Assembly: GCF_003660455.1 (NCBI RefSeq)
Contig: NZ_QZVR01000004.1
Coordinates: 368,059 to 432,058, forward strand
Origin: Nocardioides ferulae
GTDB taxonomy: Bacteria; Actinomycetota; Actinomycetes; Propionibacteriales; Nocardioidaceae
DNA length: 64,000 nt
Reading direction: 5' to 3'
Part shown: positions 24,345 through 32,807 of the stretch, one piece after another
Layout of the letters: each line of letters begins with the position of its first letter
Position numbering within the stretch: the first letter of the stretch is position 1
The notes under the pieces: generated by a model
Told to the model about the DNA's origin: nothing
The model's input: only the letters and a program-made list of their open reading frames with translations
The model's database searches: none
Made by a program: the position numbers and the translations under genes

Positions 24345-24439
24345 TGGCGGAGGCGGACGGGAATCGAACCCGCCGGACCCGGCTACCGGGCCCCTACGGT
24401 GTTGAGGACCGCGCCCGTCACCAGACGAGGAACGCCTCC
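24345..24439 (-). tRNA. selC: selenocysteine tRNA (anticodon UCA)
   Basis: Read on the minus strand, the 95-nt gene starts GGAGGCGTTCCTCGTCTGG and ends CCGCCTCCGCCA with CCA encoded. It has the 8-nt acceptor stem and 5-bp T stem (GCGGG-TTCGATT-CCCGT) of tRNA-Sec. The anticodon is TCA (plus-strand tga at 24403-24405) in a CCTCAAC loop, and there is a long variable arm (CCCGG-TAG-CCGGG). Seven of the eight acceptor pairs are canonical; the eighth (T-C) is not. The length equals that of E. coli selC as I recall it. selD starts 73 bp away, divergently. Confidence 0.95.
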
Positions 24440-24512
24440 GGCAGTGACTCTAGTGGCACGGCCCCAGCCGCCCGCCCGGGCTCGTCGCGGCCCGCGACGT
24501 AGGTTGGCGCCC

Positions 24513-25529
24513 ATGACGACGGGGACGAACACCTCTGGCATCCGGCTGACCCAGTTCGCCTCCGGTGGCGGGTGTGCCTGCAAGGTGCCGCCCGGCGAGC
24601 TCGAGCGCGTGGTGGCCGGGCTGCCCACCGGCCCGTCCGCCGGCATGGCCACCTCCGAGCTGCTGGTCGGGCTCGAGCACGGCGACGACGCCGCGGCGGT
24701 GCGTCTCGACGGCGACCGGGCGGTGCTCGCGACCACCGACTTCTTCACGCCGGTCGTCGACGACGCGTTCGAGTGGGGCCGGATCGCCGCGACCAACGCA
24801 CTCTCCGACATCTACGCGATGGGCGGCGAGCCGCTGCTCGCCCTCAACCTGCTGGCCTGGCCGCGCGACAAGATCCCATTCGACCTCGCACGCGAGGTGC
24901 TGCGCGGCGGTGCCGAGGTCTGTCGGGAGGCAGGCGCGCACCTGGCCGGCGGACACAGCATCGACGACCCCGAGCCGAAGTACGGCCTGGCGGTGACCGG
25001 GTTGGCCGACCCCGACCTGCTGCTGCGCAACGACGCCGCCCGCCCCGGGACGCCGCTCACGCTCACCAAGCCGCTCGGTCTCGGGGTGCTCAACAACCGG
25101 CACAAGGCCACCGGCGAGTGGAACGAACAGGCGGTCGCGGTGATGACCACGCTGAACCGCGAGGCGTCACGGGCGGCGGTCGCGGCCGGGGCACGGGCGG
25201 CCACCGACGTGACCGGCTTCGGCCTGCTGGGCCACCTGCACAAGATGGCCAGGGCCAGCGGGGTGACGGCGATCGTCGACGCGGCCGCCGTGCCCTACGT
25301 CGACGGAGCCCGCGAGGCGCTGCGTGACGGCTTCGTCCCCGGCGGGAGCCGACGCAACCTCGACTGGGTGCGTCCGCACCTGGATGCCTCGGTCGCGGAG
25401 GACGAGCTGTTGCTCCTCGCCGATGCCCAGACCTCCGGTGGGTTGCTGGTCGCGGGCGAGCTGCCCGGCCACCCGGTGATCGGCGAGCTGGTCGCCGCCA
25501 AGCAGAGCACCACCCTCGTGGTCCGCTGA
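24513..25529 (+). CDS. selD: selenide, water dikinase (selenophosphate synthetase) SelD
   Basis: A 338-residue enzyme that makes selenophosphate from selenide and ATP. The active-site loop ASGGGCACKVP places Cys21, Cys23 and Lys24; the position that is Sec in some SelDs is Cys here. The AIR-synthase fold is seen in ATTDFFTPVVDDAFEWGRIA, ATNALSDIYAMGGEPLLALN, LAGGHSIDDPEPKYGLAVTG and DVTGFGLLGHL. ATG at 24513 was chosen because earlier codons run into the antisense of tRNA-Sec. Divergent from selC. Confidence 0.95.
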   Translation: MTTGTNTSGIRLTQFASGGGCACKVPPGELERVVAGLPTGPSAGMATSELLVGLEHGDDAAAVRLDGDRAVLATTDFFTPVVDDAFEWGRIAATNALSDIYAMGGEPLLALNLLAWPRDKIPFDLAREVLRGGAEVCREAGAHLAGGHSIDDPEPKYGLAVTGLADPDLLLRNDAARPGTPLTLTKPLGLGVLNNRHKATGEWNEQAVAVMTTLNREASRAAVAAGARAATDVTGFGLLGHLHKMARASGVTAIVDAAAVPYVDGAREALRDGFVPGGSRRNLDWVRPHLDASVAEDELLLLADAQTSGGLLVAGELPGHPVIGELVAAKQSTTLVVR

Positions 25530-25551
25530 CCCCACGCTCTCCGCCAGCGAG

Positions 25552-26144
25552 TCATCCGGTCTGGAAGGAGTCGAGGTCGATCTCGAGGTGGGTGCCGGTG
25601 ACGCTCTCGGGGTGGATGTCGAGGCCGACGGGTGCGGTGAGGATGAGGTCGGCCTCGGTTCGGTGAGCGGGTGGGTGCCTTGGTCGTCGACGAGGAACGC
25701 CAGTCCGTGGGGGGTCTGCCAGAGGTAGCGGCCGGGGCCGGCGGCGCGGCCGCGGTAGCCGCAGTGGGTTTTCCATCGATGGTGTCGGCGGCGGAGTGGT
25801 GCGGCGTTGTGGGGGCCGGTCTGGCCCGGTGGCCCGGCTGTGCGGTCGGGGTCGGGTGGTCGGTAGGGCTGGACGTGGTCGAGGTCGACGGTGTCGCGGG
25901 TGGCGGCGGTGGAGTAGGGGAAGACGTCGCCGCCGGGTTGGGTCATCGGGTCCACCAGCCCGGCCAGCTCGCCGGCGGCTTCGCGGACCGGCTCACCGTG
26001 CAGGGTGGCCCAGTGGGCGGCGAGTCGCATCTCGGTGACTTCGGCGGCGCGGCGGGTGGTCATGGTCTGGGTGGCCGCGGCCAGCGTCGCCCGCGCGTCG
26101 AGATCGGTGATCTCGTGCGGTTCGGGGTGCTGGCTGGTGGGCAT
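25552..26144 (-). pseudogene. decayed DUF222/HNH endonuclease gene
   Basis: The N-terminal part (DLDARATLAAATQTMTTRRA, EVTEMRLAAHWATLHGEP) joins directly to a C-terminal HNH part (TVDLDHVQPYRPPDPDRTAG, NAAPLRRRHHRWKTHCGYRG, YLWQTPHGLAFLVDDQGTHP). The roughly 200-300 residues of the DUF222 core are missing. Near 25655 the frame shifts: the natural C-terminus (LTAPVGLDIHPESVTGTHLE) is in another frame that ends at 25552. So it has an internal deletion plus a frameshift. The LexA-type box in front is intact. It is a relative of the gene at 2-1150. Confidence 0.8.
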
Positions 26145-26158
26145 GGGTCTAGTCTAGT

Positions 26159-26174
26159 TCGAACAGGTGTTCGG
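26159..26174. promoter_or_regulatory. LexA (SOS) box
   Basis: TCGAACAGGTGTTCGG contains CGAAC-n4-GTTCG, the actinobacterial LexA site. It lies 15 bases upstream of the decayed DUF222/HNH start. DUF222/13E12 genes in mycobacteria are known SOS-regulated. Confidence 0.8.
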
Positions 26175-26674
26175 GACAAGGGTTGTCTTGGGTTTGTGGG
26201 TTGGGTGCGGGGGTCTCGACTCGCGTCGTCCCTGGCGCTCCTCGCGGCTCGACCACCGGGTCTCGGCAAGCTCGACCGCCGGGGCTCGACCACCGGCGGC
26301 TCGACCAGCGGGTGCGGAACGTCACACTCGTCGCCCGCCGACCCCACGCATGACGCCCGCGGCAGGGGAAACCACCCGCGCACGATGTCGTCACGACCCC
26401 TCCGCGTTACCTCCATCGCCGCTGGTAAAGCCTCTGTGAACGATCCAATCACGGCCTTGAAACGGCCTCGGTGATCGGTCACGGTGGAGGCCGAAAGCCC
26501 GCCGCCGGAGCCCTCGCGCGAACCCCTCGACCAGGTCGGTCGAACGCTCCGACCGCGACCGGCGCAACGTGGCGCCGCGTCCGGCGGGGCCGTGGCACGA
26601 GCACGCCCGGCCCTCGCCTGTCCTGAGGAATCCGCACCGGTCCACCGATCGAAGCCCGACAGTCAGGAAGCACC
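26175..26674. other. gene-free region with repeats and hairpins
   Basis: About 500 bp without a credible gene. It contains the 26211-26313 repeat cluster and small inverted repeats such as GGCC-TTGAAAC-GGCC and GTGATCGGTCAC (about 26453-26482). It should contain the promoter of the downstream glycan cluster, which I could not place. Confidence 0.5.
26211..26313. repeat. cluster of GGCTCGACCACCGG-type interspersed repeats
   Basis: Several copies of CGGCTCGACCACCGG, CAAGCTCGACCGCCGG and GGTCTCGGCAAGCTCGACC lie head to tail. The same family occurs at 40084-40129 inside fdhB and at 43142-43186 before furA. Confidence 0.75.
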
Positions 26675-27523
26675 ATGTCGCTCGAGCCACCCCAGCCTGC
26701 GCCGCCGGAGGCGCCGCCGGCCGCCCTGGAGATCGTGATCCCGGCCCACAACGAAGAGCACCGGATCGGTCGCACCCTGGCTGCCTACAGTGCCGAGCTG
26801 GTCGCCCCCGACCTGGTCCTGACCGTCGCCCTCGACGACTGCACCGATCGCACGGCGGCCGTGGTCGCCGAGCACGCCCGCCAGGACCCGCGCATCCGCA
26901 TCGTCGAATACCCCCGGCTCGGCAAGGGCGGGGTGCTGGCCGAGGCGTTCCGGGCCAGCACCGCCGACGTGATCGCGTTCGTCGACGCGGACTGCGCCAC
27001 TCCTCCCAGCGAGATCCAGCTCCTCACCGAGACGCTGACGACCACCGGTGCCGACATCGCGATCGCCTCCCGGTGGCACCCCTCCTCGGTGCTGCCCAAG
27101 CCCCGCTCGCTGAGCCGGCGGCTGGCGAGCGCCGGGTTCTCCCGGGCCGTGAAGACCGTCTTCGCGCTGCCCTTCCACGACACCCAGTGCGGGGCCAAGG
27201 TGATCACCCGCGAGGCGGCGTCCCGGGTGATCCCGCTGCTGTCCTCCCGCGACTTCCTCTTCGACGTGGACCTGCTGGTGACCGCGCGGGCGCTGGACCT
27301 GCGGGTCGCCGAGATGCCCACCGTGTGGATCGACCGCGACGGCTCCCGCGTGGAGGCCACCCGCGACTCCCTGCGGATGGCCGCGTCGCTGGCGCGGCTG
27401 TGGCTGCACCACCGCGTGGTGCCGGTGCGGATGCCGGCGCGCGCCCTGCCCGCCACCGGCCGGGTGGCGGCTCCGGCGCGCGACCGCGTGCACGCCCGGG
27501 AGGGGAGTGCCCATGCCCACTGA
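26675..27523 (+). CDS. GT2 glycosyltransferase, dolichyl-phosphate mannose synthase-like
   Basis: A 282-residue GT-A enzyme. LEIVIPAHNEEHRIGRTL opens the nucleotide-binding fold, VALDDCTDRT and AFVDADCATPP carry the Asp metal-binding residues, and FHDTQCGAKVI with FLFDVDLLV match the DPM/DPG-synthase subfamily. It has no C-terminal membrane helices, so the product would be a polyprenyl-phosphate sugar made at the inner face and used by a GT-C enzyme. That fits the GT39-type domain three genes later. It is the first gene of the glycan cluster and overlaps the next by about 11 bases. Confidence 0.85.
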   Translation: MSLEPPQPAPPEAPPAALEIVIPAHNEEHRIGRTLAAYSAELVAPDLVLTVALDDCTDRTAAVVAEHARQDPRIRIVEYPRLGKGGVLAEAFRASTADVIAFVDADCATPPSEIQLLTETLTTTGADIAIASRWHPSSVLPKPRSLSRRLASAGFSRAVKTVFALPFHDTQCGAKVITREAASRVIPLLSSRDFLFDVDLLVTARALDLRVAEMPTVWIDRDGSRVEATRDSLRMAASLARLWLHHRVVPVRMPARALPATGRVAAPARDRVHAREGSAHAH

Positions 27524-28784
27524 CTCCGTCTCCCGGCCCGACGTGGCCCTGATCAGTCCCTACCCGCGGCTCGGCGCGCGGCACGACGGCGACAGCGGCG
27601 TCGCGTCGTACGCCGCCAACCTGGCCCACGCGCTCACCGACGCGGGGGCGCGGGTCACCGTCGTCGCGCCCGAGCACGACGGAGAGCCCGCCCTCGGCCG
27701 CGACGGCGCGGTCGAGGTGCGCCGAGCCTTCCGGGCCGGCGTGCCGAACGCGGTGCCGGCCGCGCTCGCGGCGGCCCGGGCCACCGGTGCCGCGCAGGTG
27801 CACCTGCAGCACGAGCTGTTCCTCTACTCCGGGGCGTCCGGGCTGCCGGCCACGGTGGCCGGGCTCGCCGCCCACCGACGGGTCGGGCCGCCGACGGCGA
27901 TCACCATGCACCAGGTCGTCGACCCGGCCGCGGTCACCCATGACTACACCGCCATGCACCGGGTGCGGGTGCCGCCGTTCGCGGCCCGCCGCGCGATCGG
28001 AGGCGTGCAGCGGCTGCTGCCGGCCCTGGCCGACACCGTGCTCGTGCACGAGCCGTCCTTCCAGCGGGTGATCCCGCGCGCCACCGTCGTGCCGCACGGC
28101 ATCGAGGTGCCGGCGCCGAGCGCCGAGCCGCGTGCGGCGGTACGCCGGCGGCTCGGCGTGCGCGAGCACGGCCTGGTCGCGCTCTGCTTCGGCTTCGTCG
28201 CGCCCTACAAGGGTCTGGAGGTCTCGTTGGCCGCGGCGCAGATCGCCGGCGCCGGCCCCGGTGGCCCGTTGCAGGTGGTCGTCGCGGGCGGCGAGCACCC
28301 CCGCCTGGCCGCGCAGGGCGACGACTACCAGGATCGGCTGGCGCGCCGCTTCGGCGAGTCGGCCACGTTCACCGGCTACGTCCCCGACGAGCTGGTCGGC
28401 GACTGGTTCCGCGCCGCCGACGTGCTGCTGCTCGCCTATCCGGAGCCGCACGCCTCGAGCGGTCCGTTGGCGCTGGCGCTGGCGCACCGCACGCCCGTGC
28501 TGCTCTCCGAGCGGCTCGCCGACGTCGTCGGCGCTCACCGCGACCTCGCGGTGCCCACCGCGCCCGAGGCGTGGGCGGCGCGGCTGCGCGAGCTGGCCCA
28601 CGACCCGGCCGGGCCCGCCGTCCAGCGGCTGCGTGGCCATGTGGAGGCGATGGCCGCGGACCGCTCCTGGCCGGCGGTGGCCCGACGGCACCTCGAGCTC
28701 TATCCCGGGCTCGGGCCGCGCACCCCCGAGCAGGAGGTGACCCGTGACGACCGTGCTGCTGCTGCAGACCACGCGCACGCGTGA
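27513..28784 (+). CDS. GT4-family glycosyltransferase
   Basis: A 423-residue GT-B enzyme. ALISPYPRLGARHDGDSGVA is the N-terminal acceptor domain. The donor domain has VVPHGIEVPAP, FGFVAPYKGLEVSLAA and the family EX7E-like region YPEPHASSGPLALALAH. The sugar is unknown. ATG at 27513 (or GTG at 27507) overlaps the GT2 gene; the end overlaps the next gene by 41 bases, so translation is coupled throughout. Confidence 0.85.
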   Translation: MPTDSVSRPDVALISPYPRLGARHDGDSGVASYAANLAHALTDAGARVTVVAPEHDGEPALGRDGAVEVRRAFRAGVPNAVPAALAAARATGAAQVHLQHELFLYSGASGLPATVAGLAAHRRVGPPTAITMHQVVDPAAVTHDYTAMHRVRVPPFAARRAIGGVQRLLPALADTVLVHEPSFQRVIPRATVVPHGIEVPAPSAEPRAAVRRRLGVREHGLVALCFGFVAPYKGLEVSLAAAQIAGAGPGGPLQVVVAGGEHPRLAAQGDDYQDRLARRFGESATFTGYVPDELVGDWFRAADVLLLAYPEPHASSGPLALALAHRTPVLLSERLADVVGAHRDLAVPTAPEAWAARLRELAHDPAGPAVQRLRGHVEAMAADRSWPAVARRHLELYPGLGPRTPEQEVTRDDRAAAADHAHA

Positions 28785-29916
28785 CGTCGCCGACGACGCC
28801 GTCCTCGAGGTGCTGGCTCGCGAGCTGGCCCCCGCGTCGGTGCTCGCGGCGACCACCGACCCCGAGCGCACGTCCCGGATGACCGATCTGCCCGCGGTGC
28901 CGGCCAACCGGGCCGCGCTGCTGCGCACGCTGACCACCGTCGACGCGCTGCTGCTGGTCGGCGGCCGTCCCCTGCACGCGGGCGCCGGCGCGGCCGCCGC
29001 CGCCGAGGCGTTCACGCTGCCGGTCCTCTACGCGCTGACCGCGGCGTTCCGAGTCGCCGGCAAGCGGGTCGCGCTGCTCGGCGTCGGCGCCGACGAGCTG
29101 ACCGGCCGCGATGCGCTGCTGGCCCGCCACGTGGTCTCCGGCAGCGCGCTCACGGTGCTCGACTCGCCGGCCTCCGCCGGCCACCTCACGGCCGCCGGCC
29201 TGCCCGCACCGCTGCGGGTCGGGGCCGACCTGGCCTGGCTGGCCCTCCAGGCGCCGCCGCGCGACAGGCAGCCCGCGGAGGCCGGCGGCGACGTGTGGAC
29301 CAGCGTCGACGCCTCCGCGGTCGCCGCGATGGGCGGTCTCGATGCCGCGGCCCGGACCCTGGCCGAAGTCGTCGCCGCGGTCTCCGCCCGGGCCGCCGGC
29401 AGCGGACGTCTCGCCGTGCAGGCGTGGCACCCCGGCCCCTCCGCCGGTGCCGACCTCGACGCAGCGAGCGCTCTGGTCTCGCTGCTCACCGACAGCTACG
29501 GCCTGCCGGCCGCCGTCACCCCGCCGGCAGCCTCGCTCGCGGAGCAGCACGACCTGCTCGGCCGCGCCGGGTTCGCCGTGGCCTCCCAGCCGCACGCCGT
29601 CATGACCGCCGCGGCGGCGGGGGTGCCGCTGCTGGCCTGCCCCGCCGACGCCATCGCCGCCGGCGGCGCGGCGCGGCTCGACGTCCCGGTGCTGCCCGCT
29701 GGGCCCGCGATCGCCCGCGGCCAGCTGCCGCGCCTGGTCGACGAGGCGGTCGCCGGGACGGGCGCGGTGCTGGCGGCCGTGCGGCAGCACGTCGCCGGCG
29801 CCGGCGAGGCCCTCGACCTGCTGCGCCTGCTGCTCTCGGAGGGCGAGGGCCCGATCGGCTCCCCCTCCGGCACCGACCCGACCCTGGCCCCGCGGCCCAC
29901 GGGGGTGATGCGGTGA
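28744..29916 (+). CDS. polysaccharide pyruvyl transferase (CsaB-like) family protein
   Basis: A 390-residue protein with the CsaB/PssM-like GT-B layout. An N-terminal Rossmann strand (TTVLLLQTTRTRDVADDAVL) leads to LLLVGGRPLHAGAG and VALLGVGADEL. The second half has LLTDSYGLP and an H-AVMTAAAAGVPLLACPADA loop. The usual early GNxGD motif is weak (TRDVADDA), so activity is less sure than fold. It would add ketal pyruvate to a sugar. The GTG start lies inside the previous gene; the stop overlaps the next start (GTGA). Confidence 0.7.
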   Translation: MTTVLLLQTTRTRDVADDAVLEVLARELAPASVLAATTDPERTSRMTDLPAVPANRAALLRTLTTVDALLLVGGRPLHAGAGAAAAAEAFTLPVLYALTAAFRVAGKRVALLGVGADELTGRDALLARHVVSGSALTVLDSPASAGHLTAAGLPAPLRVGADLAWLALQAPPRDRQPAEAGGDVWTSVDASAVAAMGGLDAAARTLAEVVAAVSARAAGSGRLAVQAWHPGPSAGADLDAASALVSLLTDSYGLPAAVTPPAASLAEQHDLLGRAGFAVASQPHAVMTAAAAGVPLLACPADAIAAGGAARLDVPVLPAGPAIARGQLPRLVDEAVAGTGAVLAAVRQHVAGAGEALDLLRLLLSEGEGPIGSPSGTDPTLAPRPTGVMR

Positions 29917-32807
29917 ACGCCCTCGACCTCGCCGCACCACCCAGCGGCACCATCGCGGCGCCGCTCCCCGAGCCGCCGCACTCCGCCGGCCGGCGCCAGC
30001 TCGTGGCTCTGGCCGGTCAGCTGGTCGCCGGCGTCGGCAACCTGCTGGTCTCGGTCGCCCTCGCCCGGCTGCTGCTGCCGGGGGAGTACGCCGCGTTCAC
30101 CGCGTTCCTCGGCGCCTACGTGTTGCTGCACACGGTCGCCTCGAGCGTCACCGCGGCGACGGCGCTCGACCCCACGCTGGGCCGCCGCCTGCTCGGCGCC
30201 GGAGCGGGCGCCGGGGTCGCCGTCGGTGCCGCGCTCGTGCTGGCCGCGCCCTGGCTGGCGCCGGTGGCCGGCGTCTCCGCCGACACCGTCCGACTGCTCG
30301 GCGCCGCCGCCCCGTCGGCACCGCTGCTGGCGCTGGCCCGCGGCCGGCTCTACGGCCTGCACCGCGTCGGTGGGACCGCCGCGACCCTGGTCGCCGAGCC
30401 GTTGGTCCGGGCCGGGCTCGGGCTCGGGCTGCTGCCGATCCTCGGACCTGTCGGGGCGGCGGCCGGAGTCGTCGCCGCAGGCTACGCCGCACTCCTGGTC
30501 GCCGTCGTCTCCGGGCGCGGCGCCCCAACCGGGCTGGCGCCGACACTCGGCGCCCGGCGGTCCGCGGCGGTGGCCGGTGCCTTCCTGCTGGTCGCGGTGA
30601 TCGCGGCGCAGGACGTCATCATCGCCAACTCGGTGCTCGGCGACCACGACGCCGGCATCGTCGCCGCGGTCGCGACCGTCGGCGGCGCCGCCTACTTCGC
30701 GACCGCCACGGTGCCGATGGTGCTGATGCCCAGCACCGACACCGGCCCCGCTGCCCGCGGCTCGCTGCGCGCAGCGCTGCTGGCGGCCGCGGGCGTCTCG
30801 CTGGCCGTGCTGGCCGCGGTGGCGCTGCTGCCGGCCGAGGGCTACGCGCTCGCGCTCGGCGACGACTACGCCGAGGTGGCCGACTACGCCCCGGCGTACG
30901 TCGCCGCGATGGCCGCGCTGGGCGTCGGCAAGGTCTTCCTGGCCCGCCTGTGCATGCTCGGCCGCAGCGCGCTCGCCACCGTCGTGGTGGCGGTGGCGGT
31001 CGCCGACCAGCTGGTCCTGTTGCTGCGCGCGGAGACCGTGCGCGACATCGTGCTCGCCACCGCCGCCGGCTGCGCGGTGCTGCTCGTCGGGTCCGCGCTG
31101 GCCGTGGCCTGGGCGACCCGCGCCGACCACCGCCGGCTGGCCGAGGAGACCGACCGGGCGCTGACGACGGCCCCGGCGGCCGAGCCCACCTCCACCGAGC
31201 CCACCTCCACCGAGCCCACCTCCACCGAGCCCACCTCCACCGGGCCGGACGCCACGCACCGGGCGCGCCGTTCGCGCCTGGTCACCCTGCTGCCGCTCTG
31301 GATCGCGCTGGCCGTCGGCGTCGTGCTGCGGATGGTCGTGACCCGCAGCATCTGGCTCGACGAGGCGATCAGCATCCGCCAGGCCCAGCTGCCGCTCGGC
31401 GAGATGCTCACCGACCTTCAGGAGAACGACGTCCACCCGCCCGGCTTCGACCTGGTGCTCTGGGCGGTCGTGCACGGCACCGGCAGCACCGCCGAGTGGG
31501 TCGTGCGGCTGCCGAGCCTGGTCGCGGGCGCGCTCCTGGTGCCGGTGTTCTACGCGATGGCGGCCGACCTGTGGGACCGCCGCACCGCCCGGGTCGCGGC
31601 GTTCGTCGCCGCGATCGCCCCGGTGGCCGTCTGGTACGGCCAGGAGGCGCGGATGTACGCGCTGTGGATGCTCTTCGCCACCCTCGCGGTCTGGATGCAG
31701 CTGCGTGTCCTGCGCTCCGCGGAGGCGGGCGGCCGGGGTGGGCTGCTGAGCTGGGCCGGGTTCGTGGTGGCCGCCGCGGCCACCATGTACCTGCAGTGGT
31801 TCGCGGCGCTGCCGCTGGTCGTGCAGCACCTGGTGTTCCTCGCGACCGCGCTGCGCCGGCGGACCCGGCGCACCTGGTGGCCGTGGCTGCTCTCGGTGGC
31901 GGCCACGCTGGCCCTGCTGGCCCCGATGGCGCGGTTCCTGGTCAACCAGGGGCGCAGCGTGATCGAGGCCGGCGCCGGCACCACCCCGGGCCAGACCGGC
32001 GCCGAGGCCTCGGCCGTCGGTGGTGCCAACCCCGATGTCTACGCCGTGCTCGCGAACCTGGTGTGGACGGTCTGGGGCTACCACGCCGACGAGGTGATGA
32101 TCCAGGTCAGCGCGCTGTGGCCGGTGCTGCTGCTGGTGACGCTCGCGGCGCTCGGCCGAGGCCGCTCCCGGGCGGTCACCGTGATGCTCCTGGTGGCCGT
32201 GGTGCCCGCCGCGGTCCTGTTCGCGATCGGCTTCGAGCGCCGCCAGCTGTTCGAGCTGCGCTACTTCACCGCGACGGTCCCGTTGCTCCTGCTGCTGGTC
32301 TCGCGGGCCGTGGCGACCTGGGCCCGTGGTCCGGTCACCCGGGTCGTGCTGCCCGGGGCGCTGATGGCCTCGCTGGCGGTCGGGCTGGTCGACGAGCAGG
32401 TGAACCAGTCGAACCCGCGGACCTACGACTTCCGTGCCGGGGTGGAGTGGATCGCCGATCGCGGCGAGGACGGCGACGTCGTCGTCTACGCGCCCGAGTT
32501 CCTCGACGACGAGCTGACCTACTACTCACCCGGCCTGCCCACGATGCCCACCGGGCGGCTCGACGTCGAGCAGACAGACCTGGGCCTGGAGCAGGGGACC
32601 GACCCGGCGCAGCGGCCCGGATCGGTGTTCGTGTTCGGCAGCTTCCTCGAGGAGGAGGCGACCGCCGGGCAGCTCGGCGAGGCACTGGCCCGCCTCGAGG
32701 AGGCCGGCTGGGTCGAGGTCGAGGAGCACCACGTCGCGAACGTGACCGTGTGGGAGTTCCAGCAGCCCGACGAGCAGCCCGACGAGCAGAGGGAGACGAC
32801 CCGATGA
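29913..32807 (+). CDS. fusion: polysaccharide flippase + GT39-type glycosyltransferase
   Basis: A 964-residue two-part membrane protein. Residues 1-415 are a Wzx/MATE-like flippase with about 12 helices (QLVALAGQLVAGVGNLLVSV, LARLLLPGEYAAFTAF). Residues 424-443 are a linker of four exact EPTST repeats. Residues 455-830 are a GT-C glycosyltransferase of the GT39/PMT type: TRSIWLDEAISIRQ has the catalytic Asp-Glu in the first outer loop, then VWYGQEARMYALW and several helices. The last 130 residues are soluble. One chain could flip a lipid-linked glycan and add sugar outside. I have not seen this fusion described. GTG and stop both overlap neighbours by four bases. Confidence 0.87.
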   Translation: MNALDLAAPPSGTIAAPLPEPPHSAGRRQLVALAGQLVAGVGNLLVSVALARLLLPGEYAAFTAFLGAYVLLHTVASSVTAATALDPTLGRRLLGAGAGAGVAVGAALVLAAPWLAPVAGVSADTVRLLGAAAPSAPLLALARGRLYGLHRVGGTAATLVAEPLVRAGLGLGLLPILGPVGAAAGVVAAGYAALLVAVVSGRGAPTGLAPTLGARRSAAVAGAFLLVAVIAAQDVIIANSVLGDHDAGIVAAVATVGGAAYFATATVPMVLMPSTDTGPAARGSLRAALLAAAGVSLAVLAAVALLPAEGYALALGDDYAEVADYAPAYVAAMAALGVGKVFLARLCMLGRSALATVVVAVAVADQLVLLLRAETVRDIVLATAAGCAVLLVGSALAVAWATRADHRRLAEETDRALTTAPAAEPTSTEPTSTEPTSTEPTSTGPDATHRARRSRLVTLLPLWIALAVGVVLRMVVTRSIWLDEAISIRQAQLPLGEMLTDLQENDVHPPGFDLVLWAVVHGTGSTAEWVVRLPSLVAGALLVPVFYAMAADLWDRRTARVAAFVAAIAPVAVWYGQEARMYALWMLFATLAVWMQLRVLRSAEAGGRGGLLSWAGFVVAAAATMYLQWFAALPLVVQHLVFLATALRRRTRRTWWPWLLSVAATLALLAPMARFLVNQGRSVIEAGAGTTPGQTGAEASAVGGANPDVYAVLANLVWTVWGYHADEVMIQVSALWPVLLLVTLAALGRGRSRAVTVMLLVAVVPAAVLFAIGFERRQLFELRYFTATVPLLLLLVSRAVATWARGPVTRVVLPGALMASLAVGLVDEQVNQSNPRTYDFRAGVEWIADRGEDGDVVVYAPEFLDDELTYYSPGLPTMPTGRLDVEQTDLGLEQGTDPAQRPGSVFVFGSFLEEEATAGQLGEALARLEEAGWVEVEEHHVANVTVWEFQQPDEQPDEQRETTR
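31182..31241. repeat. four perfect 15-bp repeats encoding EPTST
   Basis: GAGCCCACCTCCACC repeats four times without a mismatch between the flippase and glycosyltransferase halves. Identical copies suggest recent slippage and length variation among strains. Confidence 0.9.

Noticed and set aside
24570..24600. SelD as a selenoprotein
   Set aside because: The active-site codons read Cys-Ala-Cys; no in-frame TGA is present.
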